Shown here one piece after another: positions 9,028 through 17,973 of a DNA stretch of 64,000 nucleotides. Location of the stretch: NCBI RefSeq assembly GCF_014642635.1, contig NZ_BMIQ01000001.1:372001-436000 (forward strand), read 5' to 3'. Made by a program: the position numbers and the translations under genes. The notes below the pieces were generated by a model. That model saw only the letters and a list, made by a program, of their open reading frames with translations. It was not told the origin of the DNA and did no database searches. Within the stretch, counting starts at the first letter, position 1, and every line of letters starts with the position of its first letter. This DNA comes from Aureimonas endophytica (GTDB taxonomy: Bacteria; Pseudomonadota; Alphaproteobacteria; Rhizobiales; Rhizobiaceae).

Positions 9028-9626
9028 CCCTTGGCTCCGATCCGCCCTTCGGTTCCGGCGAGGAGGCGCCGGATGTTCGGGTGATGCTTGATCCAGACGA
9101 TAAGGCTCAGCACCGCGACGAAGCCGGCGACGGCGTGCAGCCCGAGGAGATAATAGACGATCGGCACCGCCACGGTCGCGACGAGCGCGGCGAGCGAGGA
9201 GAAGCGGAAGGCGAAGGCGGTGCCGAGCCAGGCGACGGCGAAGGTGAGAACGCCGATCGGGGCGAGGCCGAGCAGGATGCCGATATAGGTCGCGACACCC
9301 TTGCCGCCCTTGAAGCCGAGCCAGACCGGGAAGAGATGGCCGAGAAAGGCGCCCGCGCCGCCGATCATCGCGCCGGTCTCACCGGCGAAATGGCGGCCGA
9401 CGAGGACCGGCACGGTGCCCTTCAGAAGATCGCCGAGAAGGGTCAGCGCCGCCAGCGTCTTGTTGCCGGTGCGCAGCGCGTTGGTGGCGCCGATATTGCC
9501 CGAGCCGATCTTGCGGATGTCGCCATAGCCGAAGACCTTCGACAGAACGAGGCCGAAGGGGATGGTGCCGCAGAGATAGCCGGCGACGAGGATGAGGAGG
9601 AGCGGCAGCGTCGGGAGATCGGTCAT
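9024..9626 (-). CDS. plsY: acyl-phosphate glycerol-3-phosphate acyltransferase
   Basis: A 200-residue inner-membrane enzyme that moves an acyl group from acyl-phosphate to glycerol-3-phosphate, the first step of phosphatidic acid synthesis. It shows the family blocks [11 protein letters not shown] near residue 20, the GSGNIGATN loop near 42, [17 protein letters not shown] near 104-120 and five or so hydrophobic helices. The size is typical. Start and stop both overlap neighbours as ATGA, tying it translationally to pyrC upstream and dprA downstream. Confidence 0.96.
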   Translation of the reverse strand: MTDLPTLPLLLILVAGYLCGTIPFGLVLSKVFGYGDIRKIGSGNIGATNALRTGNKTLAALTLLGDLLKGTVPVLVGRHFAGETGAMIGGAGAFLGHLFPVWLGFKGGKGVATYIGILLGLAPIGVLTFAVAWLGTAFAFRFSSLAALVATVAVPIVYYLLGLHAVAGFVAVLSLIVWIKHHPNIRRLLAGTEGRIGAKG

Positions 9627-10948
9627 CGCGGCATATCCCGGCGGTCCTGTCCGGTCTCGAACACCGTGCGGCCGGCCACGAAGGTGCGCCTCACCTCGCC
9701 CTGCAGGCGGGCATTCTCGAAGGCCGTGTTCTTGGACTTCGATCGGATGCGGTCGCGCGAATAGACGAAGGGCGCCTCGAGATCGACCAGCGCGAAATCC
9801 GCGACGGCGCCGGGCGCGAGCGTGCCGCGATCGAGCTTCAGGAGCCGAGCCGGAGCGATGGTCAGGGCTTCCAGGATGCGCAGCAGCGGCACGTCGTCCG
9901 AATTGTGAAGGCGCAGCGCCGCCGGCAGCAGGGTCTCCAGGCCGATCGCGCCGACCTCGGCTTCCGCGAAGGGATGGCGCTTGCCGTCCGCATCCTGCGG
10001 ATCGTGGGCCGAGACGATGACGTCGATCGTGCCGTCTGCGAGCGCCGCCACCATGGCCTGCCGGTCGTCCTCCGTGCGCAGCGGCGGCGACAGGCGGAAG
10101 AAGGTGCGATACTGCCCGACGTCGTTCTCGTTCAGCGTCAGGTGATTGACGGAGACGCCGGCGGTGACGGACAGGCCGCGCCGCTTGGCGGCGCGCATCG
10201 CCTCGGCCGATTCGGCGACGGAAATCTCCGCCGCGTGATAGCGGCAGCGGGTGAGGGCGGCGAGGCGCAGGTCGCGTTCCAGCGGAATGATCTCCGCCTC
10301 GCGCGGAATGCCGGGCAGGCCGAGCCAGGAGGCGAGGAGACCCTCGTTCATCACCCCCGCGCCGGTGAGATCGGCATCCTGCGTCGCATGCATCACCAGC
10401 GCGTCGAAATCGCGGGCATAGGTCATCAGGCGGCGCAGCAGGGCAGGATTGGCGATCGTGCGCCGCCCGTCGGTGAAGGCCGGCACGCCGGCCTGGCTGA
10501 GAAGGCCGATCTCGCTCATCTCGCGCCCCGCCAGCCCCTTGGTCAGGGCGGCCGCCGGAAAGACGTTGACCACCGCCGTCTCGCGCGCCGTGCGCATCAC
10601 GAACTGGGCGAGGGCGATGTCGTCGATCACCGGATCGGTGTCCGGCATCGTGAGGATCGAGGTGACGCCGCCGGCCGCCGCCGCGCGGCTCGCCGAGCGG
10701 ATCGTCTCGCGATGCTCGCCGCCCGGCTCGCCGATGAAGACGCGCGCGTCGACGAGACCCGGAATCACCGCCAGGCCCGCGCCATCGACGATCTCGGCCC
10801 CGTCCGGCACGCCCTGGTTGCGCGCCTCGGGGCCGGCCGCGCGGATCTGCCCTTCGGCGACGATCAGCGTGCCGAGGGCATCGAGGCCGCGCGACGGATC
10901 GAGGATGCGGGCGTTCTCGACGACGATCGGGCGGAGGCTCTCGTTCAA
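9623..10948 (-). CDS. pyrC: dihydroorotase-like protein lacking the HxH zinc motif (PyrC' type)
   Basis: A 441-residue amidohydrolase-fold protein encoded directly after pyrB. Active dihydroorotases carry DxHxHxR after 'PGL'; here the aligned stretch is [11 protein letters not shown], so both metal histidines and the substrate arginine are replaced, and the usual DHAPH segment reads AHDPQ. It therefore resembles the non-catalytic PyrC' described in Pseudomonas, which holds PyrB in its active dodecamer; that role here is inferred. The start is a TTG at 10946-10948 whose last two bases begin the pyrB TGA, with an AAGGAAG ribosome site 6 nt before it. A true dihydroorotase should exist elsewhere in the genome. 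Confidence 0.88.
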   Translation of the reverse strand: MNESLRPIVVENARILDPSRGLDALGTLIVAEGQIRAAGPEARNQGVPDGAEIVDGAGLAVIPGLVDARVFIGEPGGEHRETIRSASRAAAAGGVTSILTMPDTDPVIDDIALAQFVMRTARETAVVNVFPAAALTKGLAGREMSEIGLLSQAGVPAFTDGRRTIANPALLRRLMTYARDFDALVMHATQDADLTGAGVMNEGLLASWLGLPGIPREAEIIPLERDLRLAALTRCRYHAAEISVAESAEAMRAAKRRGLSVTAGVSVNHLTLNENDVGQYRTFFRLSPPLRTEDDRQAMVAALADGTIDVIVSAHDPQDADGKRHPFAEAEVGAIGLETLLPAALRLHNSDDVPLLRILEALTIAPARLLKLDRGTLAPGAVADFALVDLEAPFVYSRDRIRSKSKNTAFENARLQGEVRRTFVAGRTVFETGQDRRDMPR

Positions 10949-11898
10949 CCGTTGCTTCCTTGTGCCGGCAGGAGCGCCTGCATCACGGCCATGCGTACCG
11001 CGACGCCCATCTCCACCTGTTCCTCGATGACGCTCTGCGGCCCGTCCGCGACGGAGGAGGCGATCTCGACGCCGCGATTCATCGGCCCCGGATGCATGAC
11101 GAGCGCGTTGGGCTTGGCCCGGGCGAGCTTGGCCTCGTCGAGGCCGAAATAGCGGAAATATTCGCGGATCGACGGGACGAAGGCGCCGGCCATGCGCTCG
11201 CGCTGCAGGCGCAGCATCATCACGACATCGGCGCCCGCGAGCCCGTCTTCCATGCGGTGGAAGATCTCGACGCTCATCTGCTCGATGCCGGCGGGAAGGA
11301 GGGTCGAGGGCGCGACGACGCGCACCCGGGCGCCGAGCGCGTTGAGGGCGAGAATGTTCGAGCGCGCGACGCGGCTGTGGAGGACGTCGCCGCAGATCGC
11401 GACCGTCAGGCCGCCGATGCGGCCCTTGTGGCGGCGGATGGTGAGGGCGTCGAGCAGCGCCTGCGTCGGATGCTCGTGCGCCCCGTCGCCGGCATTCACC
11501 ACCGAGCAGCCGACCTTCTGCGCGAGAAGCGCCACGGCACCGGCGGCGTGATGGCGCACGACCAGGATATCCGGCCGCATCGCGTTCAGCGTCATCGCCG
11601 TGTCGATGAGGGTCTCGCCCTTCTTCACAGAGGAATTGCCGACGGACATGTTCATCACGTCGGCGCCGAGGCGCTTGCCGGCGAGTTCGAAGGAGGCCTG
11701 GGTTCTGGTCGAGGCTTCGAAGAACAGATTGATCTGCGTGCGCCCCTTGAGGACGCTCTTCTTCTTGTCGTCCTGGCGGCTGGTGGCGATCTCGCCTTCC
11801 GCCCGGTCGAGCAGATCCTCGATCTCGAACGGCTGCAGCCCGGCCATCCCGAGCAGGTGGCGATGGCGGAAGGTCGGGGCGGGGGATAGGGCGCTCAT
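10945..11898 (-). CDS. pyrB: aspartate carbamoyltransferase catalytic chain
   Basis: A 317-residue transcarbamoylase that joins carbamoyl phosphate to aspartate in the second step of pyrimidine synthesis. The carbamoyl phosphate loop FFEASTRT lies near residue 60, the SVKKGE segment near 90, HPTQALLD near 143 and the C-terminal HPGPMNRG near 265. No regulatory chain gene (pyrI) is adjacent; instead a dihydroorotase-like partner follows, as in organisms with class A PyrB-PyrC' complexes. It heads the four-gene minus-strand transcript; its promoter should lie in the 190-nt gap 11899-12088. Confidence 0.97.
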   Translation of the reverse strand: MSALSPAPTFRHRHLLGMAGLQPFEIEDLLDRAEGEIATSRQDDKKKSVLKGRTQINLFFEASTRTQASFELAGKRLGADVMNMSVGNSSVKKGETLIDTAMTLNAMRPDILVVRHHAAGAVALLAQKVGCSVVNAGDGAHEHPTQALLDALTIRRHKGRIGGLTVAICGDVLHSRVARSNILALNALGARVRVVAPSTLLPAGIEQMSVEIFHRMEDGLAGADVVMMLRLQRERMAGAFVPSIREYFRYFGLDEAKLARAKPNALVMHPGPMNRGVEIASSVADGPQSVIEEQVEMGVAVRMAVMQALLPAQGSNG

Positions 11899-12003
11899 CT
11901 CGAAGCCGGCCTATAGGCAAAAGACGCCCGTCCGGCAAGGATCGTCCGAAGCACGGACGCCGTCTCCCCCCGCCTTTCGCTTCGCCGGCTCCGCGACGCG
12001 GTT

Positions 12004-12027
12004 AGGGTTAACGAAAGGTTACCGATT
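12004..12027. promoter_or_regulatory. GTTAGGGTTAA motif with CtrA-like spacing
   Basis: The gap between pyrB and the divergent membrane-protein gene contains TTAGGGTTAACG followed by AAAGGTTACC. TTAA, seven bases, TTAC is one mismatch from the full CtrA consensus TTAA-N7-TTAA. The 11-mer GTTAGGGTTAA occurs again near 38661. Function is a guess. Confidence 0.25.
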
Positions 12028-12088
12028 GCCAGCGGGCGGCGAAGCGCGAGATTGATCGGCATCGCTTGGTTGTCCGGGAGGCGAGACG

Positions 12089-12667
12089 ATGCGACGTCCG
12101 ATCAGCATGACCTTCCTTGGAGCCTGGGCCGGCTTCTTCGGCACCCTGTCCGCCATCGCGTCGCTGGCGATCGTGGCGGCCGCCTATCCGACCCTGCCAC
12201 CCGTGCCGCTTATCGGCGACGAGGTGACGCGCATCGCCGTGCTCGTCCTCAGCCAGGGCAGCGCGACCGTTTTCGGCGGCGCGATCGCCGGCTTCGCCTG
12301 CGCGGTCCTGACGCTTCTTCTGCTCCTGTCGATGTGGATGCTGCAGGGGGCGGCCCCGACCGACCGGGCGGCCGGCGAGCGGCTGGCGCTCGCGACGCTC
12401 GGGCTTGCCGCGCTGCTGCTCGGCCTCGCCTGGGCCGCCGGTCTCGATATTCTCGGCGAGAACGTGACGCTGCCGGGCATCGCCACGGTGCTCGGCCTGT
12501 CGAGCCTCGCGCTCGTCTTCGATCGGCTGGTCGAGAGCGAGGGGAGCGGGGAGGGCGACAGCGAAGAGGAATTCTACCGTTCCGCCCTTCTCGTCGGGCG
12601 CGAGATGGCGCGCGAGGTGACGCTGCGCCCGGTGCCGACCATTCACCGCCGCGACCGGGAGCTCTGA
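12089..12667 (+). CDS. membrane protein of unknown function (192 aa)
   Basis: A 192-residue protein with four predicted membrane helices (about residues 9-33, 52-84, 100-122 and 128-148), an acidic Ser/Glu patch (SGEGDSEEEF near 152-161) and a C-terminal cytoplasmic segment rich in Arg. I do not recognise a family. It ends 3 nt before the next gene, with which it forms a two-gene membrane unit divergent from pyrB. Coding is supported by third-position GC bias and a clean hydrophobic pattern; a longer frame over the same DNA is arginine-rich and is rejected. Confidence 0.75.
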   Translation: MRRPISMTFLGAWAGFFGTLSAIASLAIVAAAYPTLPPVPLIGDEVTRIAVLVLSQGSATVFGGAIAGFACAVLTLLLLLSMWMLQGAAPTDRAAGERLALATLGLAALLLGLAWAAGLDILGENVTLPGIATVLGLSSLALVFDRLVESEGSGEGDSEEEFYRSALLVGREMAREVTLRPVPTIHRRDREL

Positions 12668-12670
12668 CGC

Positions 12671-13057
12671 ATGCGGACCTTTCTCGTTCTCTGGCTCGGC
12701 CCGATCGCCGGCTTCTGGGTCTGGCATCTGATGACGGTGAACGGGCTGGTCTTCTCGCTCGAATATCACGACCGGGTCTTCGCGATCTATGCCGCGCTGC
12801 TCGGCATCGAGCCCGCCGCGATCCCGCCGCTCTTCGCCCAGGGACTGCTGTTCGACGGACTGATTCTCGGTCTTGTCCTCGCCTTTCGTCGCCGTCGCGT
12901 TCTGGTCGTGCTCGCGCGTGATACGATCCGCCGCCTTCGCGAGACATGGGCGTTGCGTTCCGCTTCCAGCGCCTTTCGGCGGCGGCTGAACGAGGTGAGC
13001 GAAACCCGCTATCCGTCCCTGCCGCCGGAGAGCGGCGAGCGGGTCGGCGCTCTCTGA
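12671..13057 (+). CDS. small membrane protein, DUF6105-like
   Basis: A 128-residue protein with an N-terminal membrane helix (LWLGPIAGFWVWHLM, about 7-22), a loop FAIYAALLGIEPAAIPPL and a second helix (about 60-77) ending in FRRRR, then a basic cytoplasmic tail. The IYAALLGI-PAAIPPL pattern recalls the DUF6105 family found near ruvX in rhizobia, an assignment from memory that needs a profile search. It is cotranscribed with the preceding membrane gene and convergent with ruvX. Confidence 0.7.
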   Translation: MRTFLVLWLGPIAGFWVWHLMTVNGLVFSLEYHDRVFAIYAALLGIEPAAIPPLFAQGLLFDGLILGLVLAFRRRRVLVVLARDTIRRLRETWALRSASSAFRRRLNEVSETRYPSLPPESGERVGAL

Positions 13058-13089
13058 AGTCCGTCGATCGGCGCCGACCAGGGCGGCGA

Positions 13090-13554
13090 TCAGAGCGAGG
13101 CGAGGCGATCCAGCGCGCCTTGCAGGATGAAAGCTGCAGCGGCGGCATCGACCCTTTCCGCTCGTTTCGCCCGCGAGACATCCATCGAGATCATGGCGCG
13201 CGTCGCGGCCACCGTCGAAAGGCGTTCGTCCCAGAAGGCGATCTGCCGGTCGTCGAATTTCAAATAGTTGCGCACGAAGGCCCGGGTCGACTGGACGCGC
13301 GGGCCTTCCGTGCCGTCCATGTTGAGCGGCAGTCCGATGACGATGCCGCCGGCCTGGGTGTCGTCGAGCAGCGCCTTCAAGGCCGTCGCGTCGGCGGTGA
13401 ACTTGGTGCGGCGGATCACGCTGCGCGGCTGGCCGAAGGCCCAGGAGAGGTCGGACAGGGCGACGCCGATCGTCTTCGTGCCGAGATCGAGCCCGGCAAG
13501 GCAGACCCGAGCGTCTCGCAGCGAGGCGAGCTCCGTCACGTCGACGATCGGCAT
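13090..13554 (-). CDS. ruvX: RuvX/YqgF Holliday-junction resolvase-like nuclease
   Basis: A 154-residue RNase H-fold protein; family members are implicated in 16S rRNA 5' maturation and in junction resolution. The first acidic residue lies in [16 protein letters not shown] (about 19-34), [16 protein letters not shown] near 90, the ERLST motif near 110 and the final acidic residue in [12 protein letters not shown] near 135. Motifs and length are normal. It stands alone on the minus strand, convergent with the membrane pair and divergent from the UPF0173 gene. Confidence 0.94.
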   Translation of the reverse strand: MPIVDVTELASLRDARVCLAGLDLGTKTIGVALSDLSWAFGQPRSVIRRTKFTADATALKALLDDTQAGGIVIGLPLNMDGTEGPRVQSTRAFVRNYLKFDDRQIAFWDERLSTVAATRAMISMDVSRAKRAERVDAAAAAFILQGALDRLASL

Positions 13555-13667
13555 GAAACGCTTTCCCTCGATGGCGCGCGGCGCTTGACCAACTGGCCCG
13601 TCGCGGCACTTAACCCGCGCGTCCGGCCGGCGAAAGGCCGCTCGCGCTCCGATTCCCGAGGCTCGCC

Positions 13668-14369
13668 ATGAAGATCATCTATTTCGGCCATTCGGCCTTC
13701 CGCATCGAGACCGGGTCCTCCGTCATCCTGATCGACCCCTTCCTGTCCGGGAATACGCATTTCAAGGGCGACGTGCGGCAGGCGACCGAGGGGGCGACTC
13801 ACATCCTGCTCAGCCATGGCCATGCCGATCATCTCGGCGACACGGTCGAGATCGCGACGCGCACCGGTGCGCGGGTGGCGGCGACCTTCGAACTCGCCAA
13901 TTTCGTCGGCAAGCAGGGCACCGAGGCGATCGAGCCGATGAATACCGGCGGCACGGTGAAGCTCGGCGATTTCTCCGTCACCCTCACCCAGGCTTACCAT
14001 TCCTCGTCCTGGATCGATGACGAGGGCACGATCAGCTATCTCGGCATGCCGAACGGCCTGATGCTGCATTTCCAGGACGGGCCCACCGTCTATCACATGG
14101 GCGACACCGACATCTTCTCCGACATGGCGCTGATCGAGGAACTGCATCATCCGGCGATCGGCATGGTGCCGATCGGCGACCGCTTCACCATGGGCGGCGC
14201 CGTCGCCGCGCTCGCCTGCCGGCGCTATTTCAACTTCGAGAAGATCGTTCCCATCCACTGGGGCACGTTCCCGCCGCTCGACCAGAATGTCGAGAAGTTC
14301 CGCGAGGCGATGGAGGGCGAGGCCGACAAGATCCTCGTGCCGACGGTCGGCGAGGCCTTCGAGATCTGA
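13668..14369 (+). CDS. UPF0173 metal-dependent hydrolase (metallo-beta-lactamase fold)
   Basis: A 233-residue protein of the metallo-beta-lactamase superfamily. The zinc motif HGHADHLGD occurs near residue 45, the GDTDIFSD segment near 145 and a late histidine in [10 protein letters not shown] near 190. This matches the UPF0173 (YtkL-like) family; the physiological substrate is not established. It begins 113 nt after the start of divergent ruvX and precedes gatC by about 105 nt, so it may have its own promoter. Confidence 0.92.
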   Translation: MKIIYFGHSAFRIETGSSVILIDPFLSGNTHFKGDVRQATEGATHILLSHGHADHLGDTVEIATRTGARVAATFELANFVGKQGTEAIEPMNTGGTVKLGDFSVTLTQAYHSSSWIDDEGTISYLGMPNGLMLHFQDGPTVYHMGDTDIFSDMALIEELHHPAIGMVPIGDRFTMGGAVAALACRRYFNFEKIVPIHWGTFPPLDQNVEKFREAMEGEADKILVPTVGEAFEI

Positions 14370-14474
14370 CGGGACGTTGCCTCGGCGGCGACCGCTTTGT
14401 ATAGCGGGAGCCAGAGAAAGAGGTGCGGCATCCGGCTGCGGGACGCACCGACCCGAATCCGAGACTTCCGCCTC

Positions 14475-14762
14475 ATGTCCGTCGATACCGCCACCGTCCG
14501 TCGCGTCGCGCGCCTTGCCCGGATCGCCGTGTCCGAAGAGGACGTGGTGGCGATGCAGGGCGAGCTGAACGCCATTCTCGGCTTCGTCGAGCAGCTCGGC
14601 GAGGTTGATGTCGAGGGTGTCGAGCCGATGACCTCGGTGACGCCGATGGCGATGAAGAAGCGCCAGGATGTCGTGACGGACGGCGACAAGGCCGAGGACG
14701 TGGTGGCGAATGCCCCGATCCATGACGAGCACTTCTTCGCGGTGCCGAAGGTCGTCGAATGA
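14475..14762 (+). CDS. gatC: Asp/Glu-tRNA amidotransferase subunit C
   Basis: A 95-residue GatC, the small subunit that wraps around GatA and helps hold it to GatB. It begins [22 protein letters not shown] and ends [13 protein letters not shown], both standard for the family. The frame is open further upstream, but the start at 14475 fits the family N terminus. Its ATG-rich end overlaps the start of a GNAT gene by 4 nt (ATGA), so gatC, the GNAT and gatA are translationally coupled. Confidence 0.96.
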   Translation: MSVDTATVRRVARLARIAVSEEDVVAMQGELNAILGFVEQLGEVDVEGVEPMTSVTPMAMKKRQDVVTDGDKAEDVVANAPIHDEHFFAVPKVVE

Positions 14763-15229
14763 CGGCTTTCGTCATCGCCGAGGAAACGGCGCTCCAGCCC
14801 TCGGTGCGCGCGCTGGTGGCGGATCTCAACGACCATCTGCGCCCGCTCTCGCCGCCCGAGTTCCAGTTTCAGCTGACCGCCGAGCAGATGGCGGAGCCGG
14901 GCGTCACGCTCTTCGTCGTCCGCGACGGCGAGGGGACGGCGATCGGCATGGGCGCGCTGAAGGCGCATGATGCCGAGTTCGGCGAGGTGAAGCGCATGTT
15001 CTCCGCACCGACGCGGCGCGGCCAGGGCATAGGCCGCCAAGTGCTCGGCGCCGTCGAGGCGAAGGCCCGCTCGCTCGGCCTGAAGCGCCTCGCGCTCGAG
15101 ACCGGCGCGACGTCCGGCTTCGAGCCGGCCTGGGCGCTCTACGAGCGCGCCGGCTTCCGGCCCTGCGGCGCCTTTCTCGATTATCCCGATTCCGGCTTCA
15201 GCCGCTTCTACGAGAAGAACCTGATCTGA
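14759..15229 (+). CDS. GNAT family N-acetyltransferase
   Basis: A 156-residue acetyltransferase with the acetyl-CoA motif [12 protein letters not shown] near residue 88 and motif [13 protein letters not shown] near 130. The [11 protein letters not shown]-like tail ([14 protein letters not shown]) resembles YsnE/PaiA-like small-molecule acetyltransferases, but the substrate is unknown. It is inserted between gatC and gatA with overlapping stop/start signals on both sides (ATGA and TGATG), so it is made with the amidotransferase. Confidence 0.9.
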   Translation: MTAFVIAEETALQPSVRALVADLNDHLRPLSPPEFQFQLTAEQMAEPGVTLFVVRDGEGTAIGMGALKAHDAEFGEVKRMFSAPTRRGQGIGRQVLGAVEAKARSLGLKRLALETGATSGFEPAWALYERAGFRPCGAFLDYPDSGFSRFYEKNLI

Positions 15230-16710
15230 TGACCGAACTCACGGCCCTCACCATCGCCGAGGCGCGCGCCGCGCTCGCGAAGAAGGACGTTTCTGCGACC
15301 GAGCTGACCGAGGCCTATCTCGCCGCGATCGAGGCCGCCAATCCGGCGCTCAACGCCTATGTCACCGTGACGCCGGACAAGGCCCGCGCCATGGCGAAGG
15401 CCTCCGACGAGCGTCTGGCGGGGGGCGAGGCCGGCGCCCTGGAAGGCATTCCGCTCGGCATCAAGGACCTCTTCGCCACCGAAGGCGTGCATATGCAGGC
15501 CTGCAGCCATGTCCTCGACGGTTTCGAGCCGCGCTACGAATCGACCGTCACCGCCAATCTCTGGGCCGATGGCGCGGTGATGCTCGGCAAGCTGAACATG
15601 GACGAGTTCGCCATGGGCTCCTCCAACGAGACGAGCCATTACGGGCCGGTGATCAATCCCTGGCGGCGGCGCGATTCCAATCTCGACCTCGTGCCGGGCG
15701 GCTCGTCCGGCGGCTCGGCGGCGGCCGTCGCCGCCATGCTCTGCGCCGGCGCCACGGCGACCGATACCGGCGGCTCCATCCGCCAGCCGGCCGCCTTCAC
15801 CGGCACGGTCGGCATCAAGCCGACCTATGGCCGCTGCTCGCGCTGGGGCATCGCCGCCTTCGCCTCCTCGCTGGATCAGGCCGGGCCGATCGCCCGCGAC
15901 GTGCGCGACGCGGCGATCCTTCTGAAGTCGATGGCCTCGGTCGATCCGAAGGACACGACCTCGGTCGAACGCGAGGTGCCGGATTACGAGGCGGCCGTCG
16001 GGCGTTCGGTGAAGGGCCTGCGCATCGGCATTCCGCGCGAATATCGCGTCGAGGGCATGCCGGCGGAGATCGAGGCCGTCTGGCAGCGCGGCATCGACTG
16101 GCTGAAGGCGGCCGGCGCCGAGATCGTCGACGTCTCGCTGCCGCATACCAAATACGCGCTGCCCGCCTATTACATTGTGGCGCCCGCCGAGGCCTCTTCC
16201 AATCTGGCGCGGTATGACGGCGTGCGCTACGGCCTGCGCGTGCCGGGCCGCGACGTCATCGAGATGTACGAGAACACCCGCGCCGCCGGCTTCGGCCGCG
16301 AGGTGAAGCGGCGCATTCTGATCGGCACCTATGTGCTCTCGGCCGGCTATTACGACGCCTATTACATCCGGGCGCAGAAGGTGCGAACCCTGATCAAGCG
16401 CGACTTCGAGACCGTCTTCCACGACGGGATCGACGCCCTCCTGACGCCCGCGACCCCATCCGCCGCCTTCGGCATCGCCGACGAGGACCTCGCCTCCGAT
16501 CCGGTGAAGATGTATCTCAACGACGTCTTCACCGTCACGGTGAATATGGCAGGGCTGCCGGGCATCGCGGTGCCGGCCGGTCTGTCGGAGACGGGCACGC
16601 CTCTCGGGCTTCAACTCATCGGCCGCCCCTTCGACGAAGAGACGCTCTTCACGGCCGCGGCCGCGATCGAGCAGGCGGCCGGCCGTTTCGCGCCCCAGCG
16701 CTGGTGGTGA
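15229..16710 (+). CDS. gatA: Asp/Glu-tRNA amidotransferase subunit A
   Basis: A 493-residue amidase-signature enzyme that releases ammonia from glutamine and feeds it to GatB to convert Glu-tRNA(Gln) and Asp-tRNA(Asn). The Ser-cisSer-Lys triad is visible: Lys79 in GIKDLF, Ser159 in [11 protein letters not shown] and Ser183 in [13 protein letters not shown]. Length and the ending FAPQRWW are typical of alphaproteobacterial GatA. It starts at the last base of the GNAT stop codon and is followed 9 nt later by a chorismate mutase gene. Confidence 0.97.
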   Translation: MTELTALTIAEARAALAKKDVSATELTEAYLAAIEAANPALNAYVTVTPDKARAMAKASDERLAGGEAGALEGIPLGIKDLFATEGVHMQACSHVLDGFEPRYESTVTANLWADGAVMLGKLNMDEFAMGSSNETSHYGPVINPWRRRDSNLDLVPGGSSGGSAAAVAAMLCAGATATDTGGSIRQPAAFTGTVGIKPTYGRCSRWGIAAFASSLDQAGPIARDVRDAAILLKSMASVDPKDTTSVEREVPDYEAAVGRSVKGLRIGIPREYRVEGMPAEIEAVWQRGIDWLKAAGAEIVDVSLPHTKYALPAYYIVAPAEASSNLARYDGVRYGLRVPGRDVIEMYENTRAAGFGREVKRRILIGTYVLSAGYYDAYYIRAQKVRTLIKRDFETVFHDGIDALLTPATPSAAFGIADEDLASDPVKMYLNDVFTVTVNMAGLPGIAVPAGLSETGTPLGLQLIGRPFDEETLFTAAAAIEQAAGRFAPQRWW

Positions 16711-16719
16711 GGTCGGACC

Positions 16720-17034
16720 ATGGCTGAGCGCAAGAGCCCCGAATCCTGCCAGGACATGGCCTCCTTGCGGGCGCTGATCGACGGGATCGACGACGAACTC
16801 TTCGATCTCTTCGCCGCGCGCATGGCCTGCATCCATCGCGCCGCCGACCTGAAGAAGGCGGAGGGCCTCCCGGCCAATGTGCCGAGCCGCGTCACCGAGG
16901 TGATCGCCAATGCCGAGCGCCGCGCGGCGGCGCGCGGGCTCGATCCGGCGCTCTATGGCGGCATCTGGCGTGCCATCGTCGATGCGGCCATCGCCGAGGA
17001 AGAGAAGCATCTCGGCGGACAGCCGAGCCGATGA
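16720..17034 (+). CDS. chorismate mutase, AroQ class
   Basis: A 104-residue all-helical protein that should convert chorismate to prephenate on the way to Phe and Tyr. The N-terminal segment LRALIDGIDDELFDLFAARM, the Arg of the helix-1 active site and the ADLKKAEGLPANVPSR stretch match the stand-alone AroQ-alpha fold. Such a gene commonly sits between gatA and gatB in rhizobia. Its stop overlaps the next start as ATGA. Confidence 0.9.
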   Translation: MAERKSPESCQDMASLRALIDGIDDELFDLFAARMACIHRAADLKKAEGLPANVPSRVTEVIANAERRAAARGLDPALYGGIWRAIVDAAIAEEEKHLGGQPSR

Positions 17035-17312
17035 GCAGTGCCGCGCCCCTTCGCCGAGCCCTCGAACGGCTCGAAGTCGGCGACTGGGCGGGGGCGCATG
17101 ACATCGTACAGGACGATCCTTCGCCGGAAGCGGCCTGGATCCATGCCCATCTTCATCGCGTCGAGGGCGATCTCGGCAATGCCGCCTATTGGTATCGCCG
17201 GGCCGGTCGCCCGTGGAATCCGGCGATCTCGATGCCGAGCGGCATCTCATCGCTCGCACCCTCGGTCAGTCGCGCGACACGTTGCGATAGATCTCGGCGA
17301 GCGTCAGCGTGA
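17031..17312 (+). CDS. conserved short protein, apparently frameshifted at its 3' end
   Basis: The frame as read gives 93 residues. The first 60 (ALERLEVGDWAGAHDIVQDD...AAWIHAHLHRVEGDLGNAAYWYRRAGRP) look like a small conserved rhizobial family of unknown function, one TPR-like helical pair. After RAGRP (codon 17211) the in-frame sequence turns Ser/Arg-rich, whereas the frame beginning at 17213 reads VESGDLDAERHLIARTLG and stops at 17288-17290. As I remember the family, its members end in a DLxAE-type segment, so one base seems to be missing near 17211-17215. The 3' end overlaps the opposite Uma2 gene. It could be a real mutation or a sequencing error. Confidence 0.6.
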   Translation: MSSAAPLRRALERLEVGDWAGAHDIVQDDPSPEAAWIHAHLHRVEGDLGNAAYWYRRAGRPWNPAISMPSGISSLAPSVSRATRCDRSRRASA

Positions 17313-17838
17313 CGTCCAGCATCTCGATCCGCGTTTCGCCTTCCGTGATCACCTCCGGCGAATCCGGCCAGTTCCCGTTCGCGTCCCGGGTCCATTGCCA
17401 GAGGCATTGCGTATCCTGCGCCGCGATCAGATAGGTGTCGAGCGTCGGCAGACTCAGATATTCGCGCTGCTTGCGGCCGAAATCCTCGGCGGCCGTCGAA
17501 GGCGACAGGACCTCGATGATGAGGACGGCGCTGTCCGTCACGCGCGCCTGCCCCGAGCCGCCGACCGTCTCCACCATGACATCCGCATAGCGCACGCTGT
17601 GGGGGCCGGTCGGAATGGCGAAGTCGCCCTGATAGACGTCGTATCGATCGCGGTCGATGCGCGACATCAGCAGAAACGAGAAATTGGCGACCAGCTTCGC
17701 GTGGTTGCGCTTTACCCAGGGCTGCAATCTCGGCCTTCCCTCGATCAGTTCATATCTTTCGGTATGCGCCTCGCTCCAGGCGAAGAACTCCTCGATCGAC
17801 ATCGCCACCACGGGACGGGAAAGGGTCTGGACATTCAT
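17266..17838 (-). CDS. Uma2 family (DUF820) putative endonuclease-fold protein
   Basis: A 190-residue protein with the Uma2/DUF820 layout: SIEEFFAWSEAHTERYELIEGRP near 15-35, the acidic residue of RYADVMVE, the IIEVLSPSTAAEDFGRKQREY core near 105-125 and LDTYLIAAQ near 130. The fold is that of PD-(D/E)xK nucleases, with D, E and K visible; the biological role is unknown. The start at 17838 is chosen over 17877 because GGAAGGAG lies 6-8 nt before it. It points against the surrounding gat genes and overlaps the 3' end of the small gene before it, so it may have been inserted here. Confidence 0.88.
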   Translation of the reverse strand: MNVQTLSRPVVAMSIEEFFAWSEAHTERYELIEGRPRLQPWVKRNHAKLVANFSFLLMSRIDRDRYDVYQGDFAIPTGPHSVRYADVMVETVGGSGQARVTDSAVLIIEVLSPSTAAEDFGRKQREYLSLPTLDTYLIAAQDTQCLWQWTRDANGNWPDSPEVITEGETRIEMLDVTLTLAEIYRNVSRD

Positions 17839-17973
17839 GCGCCGCTCCTTCCATGAGCGTCGAAACATAATCGACATCGCCGCGCCTGACGAGGCGCGGC
17901 ACCGTCTTCCCTTGAACGCCTCGCCCGATTCCTCTAGCGCTCAGGCGAGCCGATCCGCATCGCCAGACGAACG

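Noticed and set aside
10949-11938. Upstream extension of the dihydroorotase-like frame into pyrB
   Set aside because: Conservation begins at the TTG at 10948, and the extension is the out-of-frame image of pyrB.
17266-17838. Uma2 gene as part of a transposon
   Set aside because: I saw no inverted repeats, target duplication or transposase around it; only its opposite direction and overlap suggest insertion.
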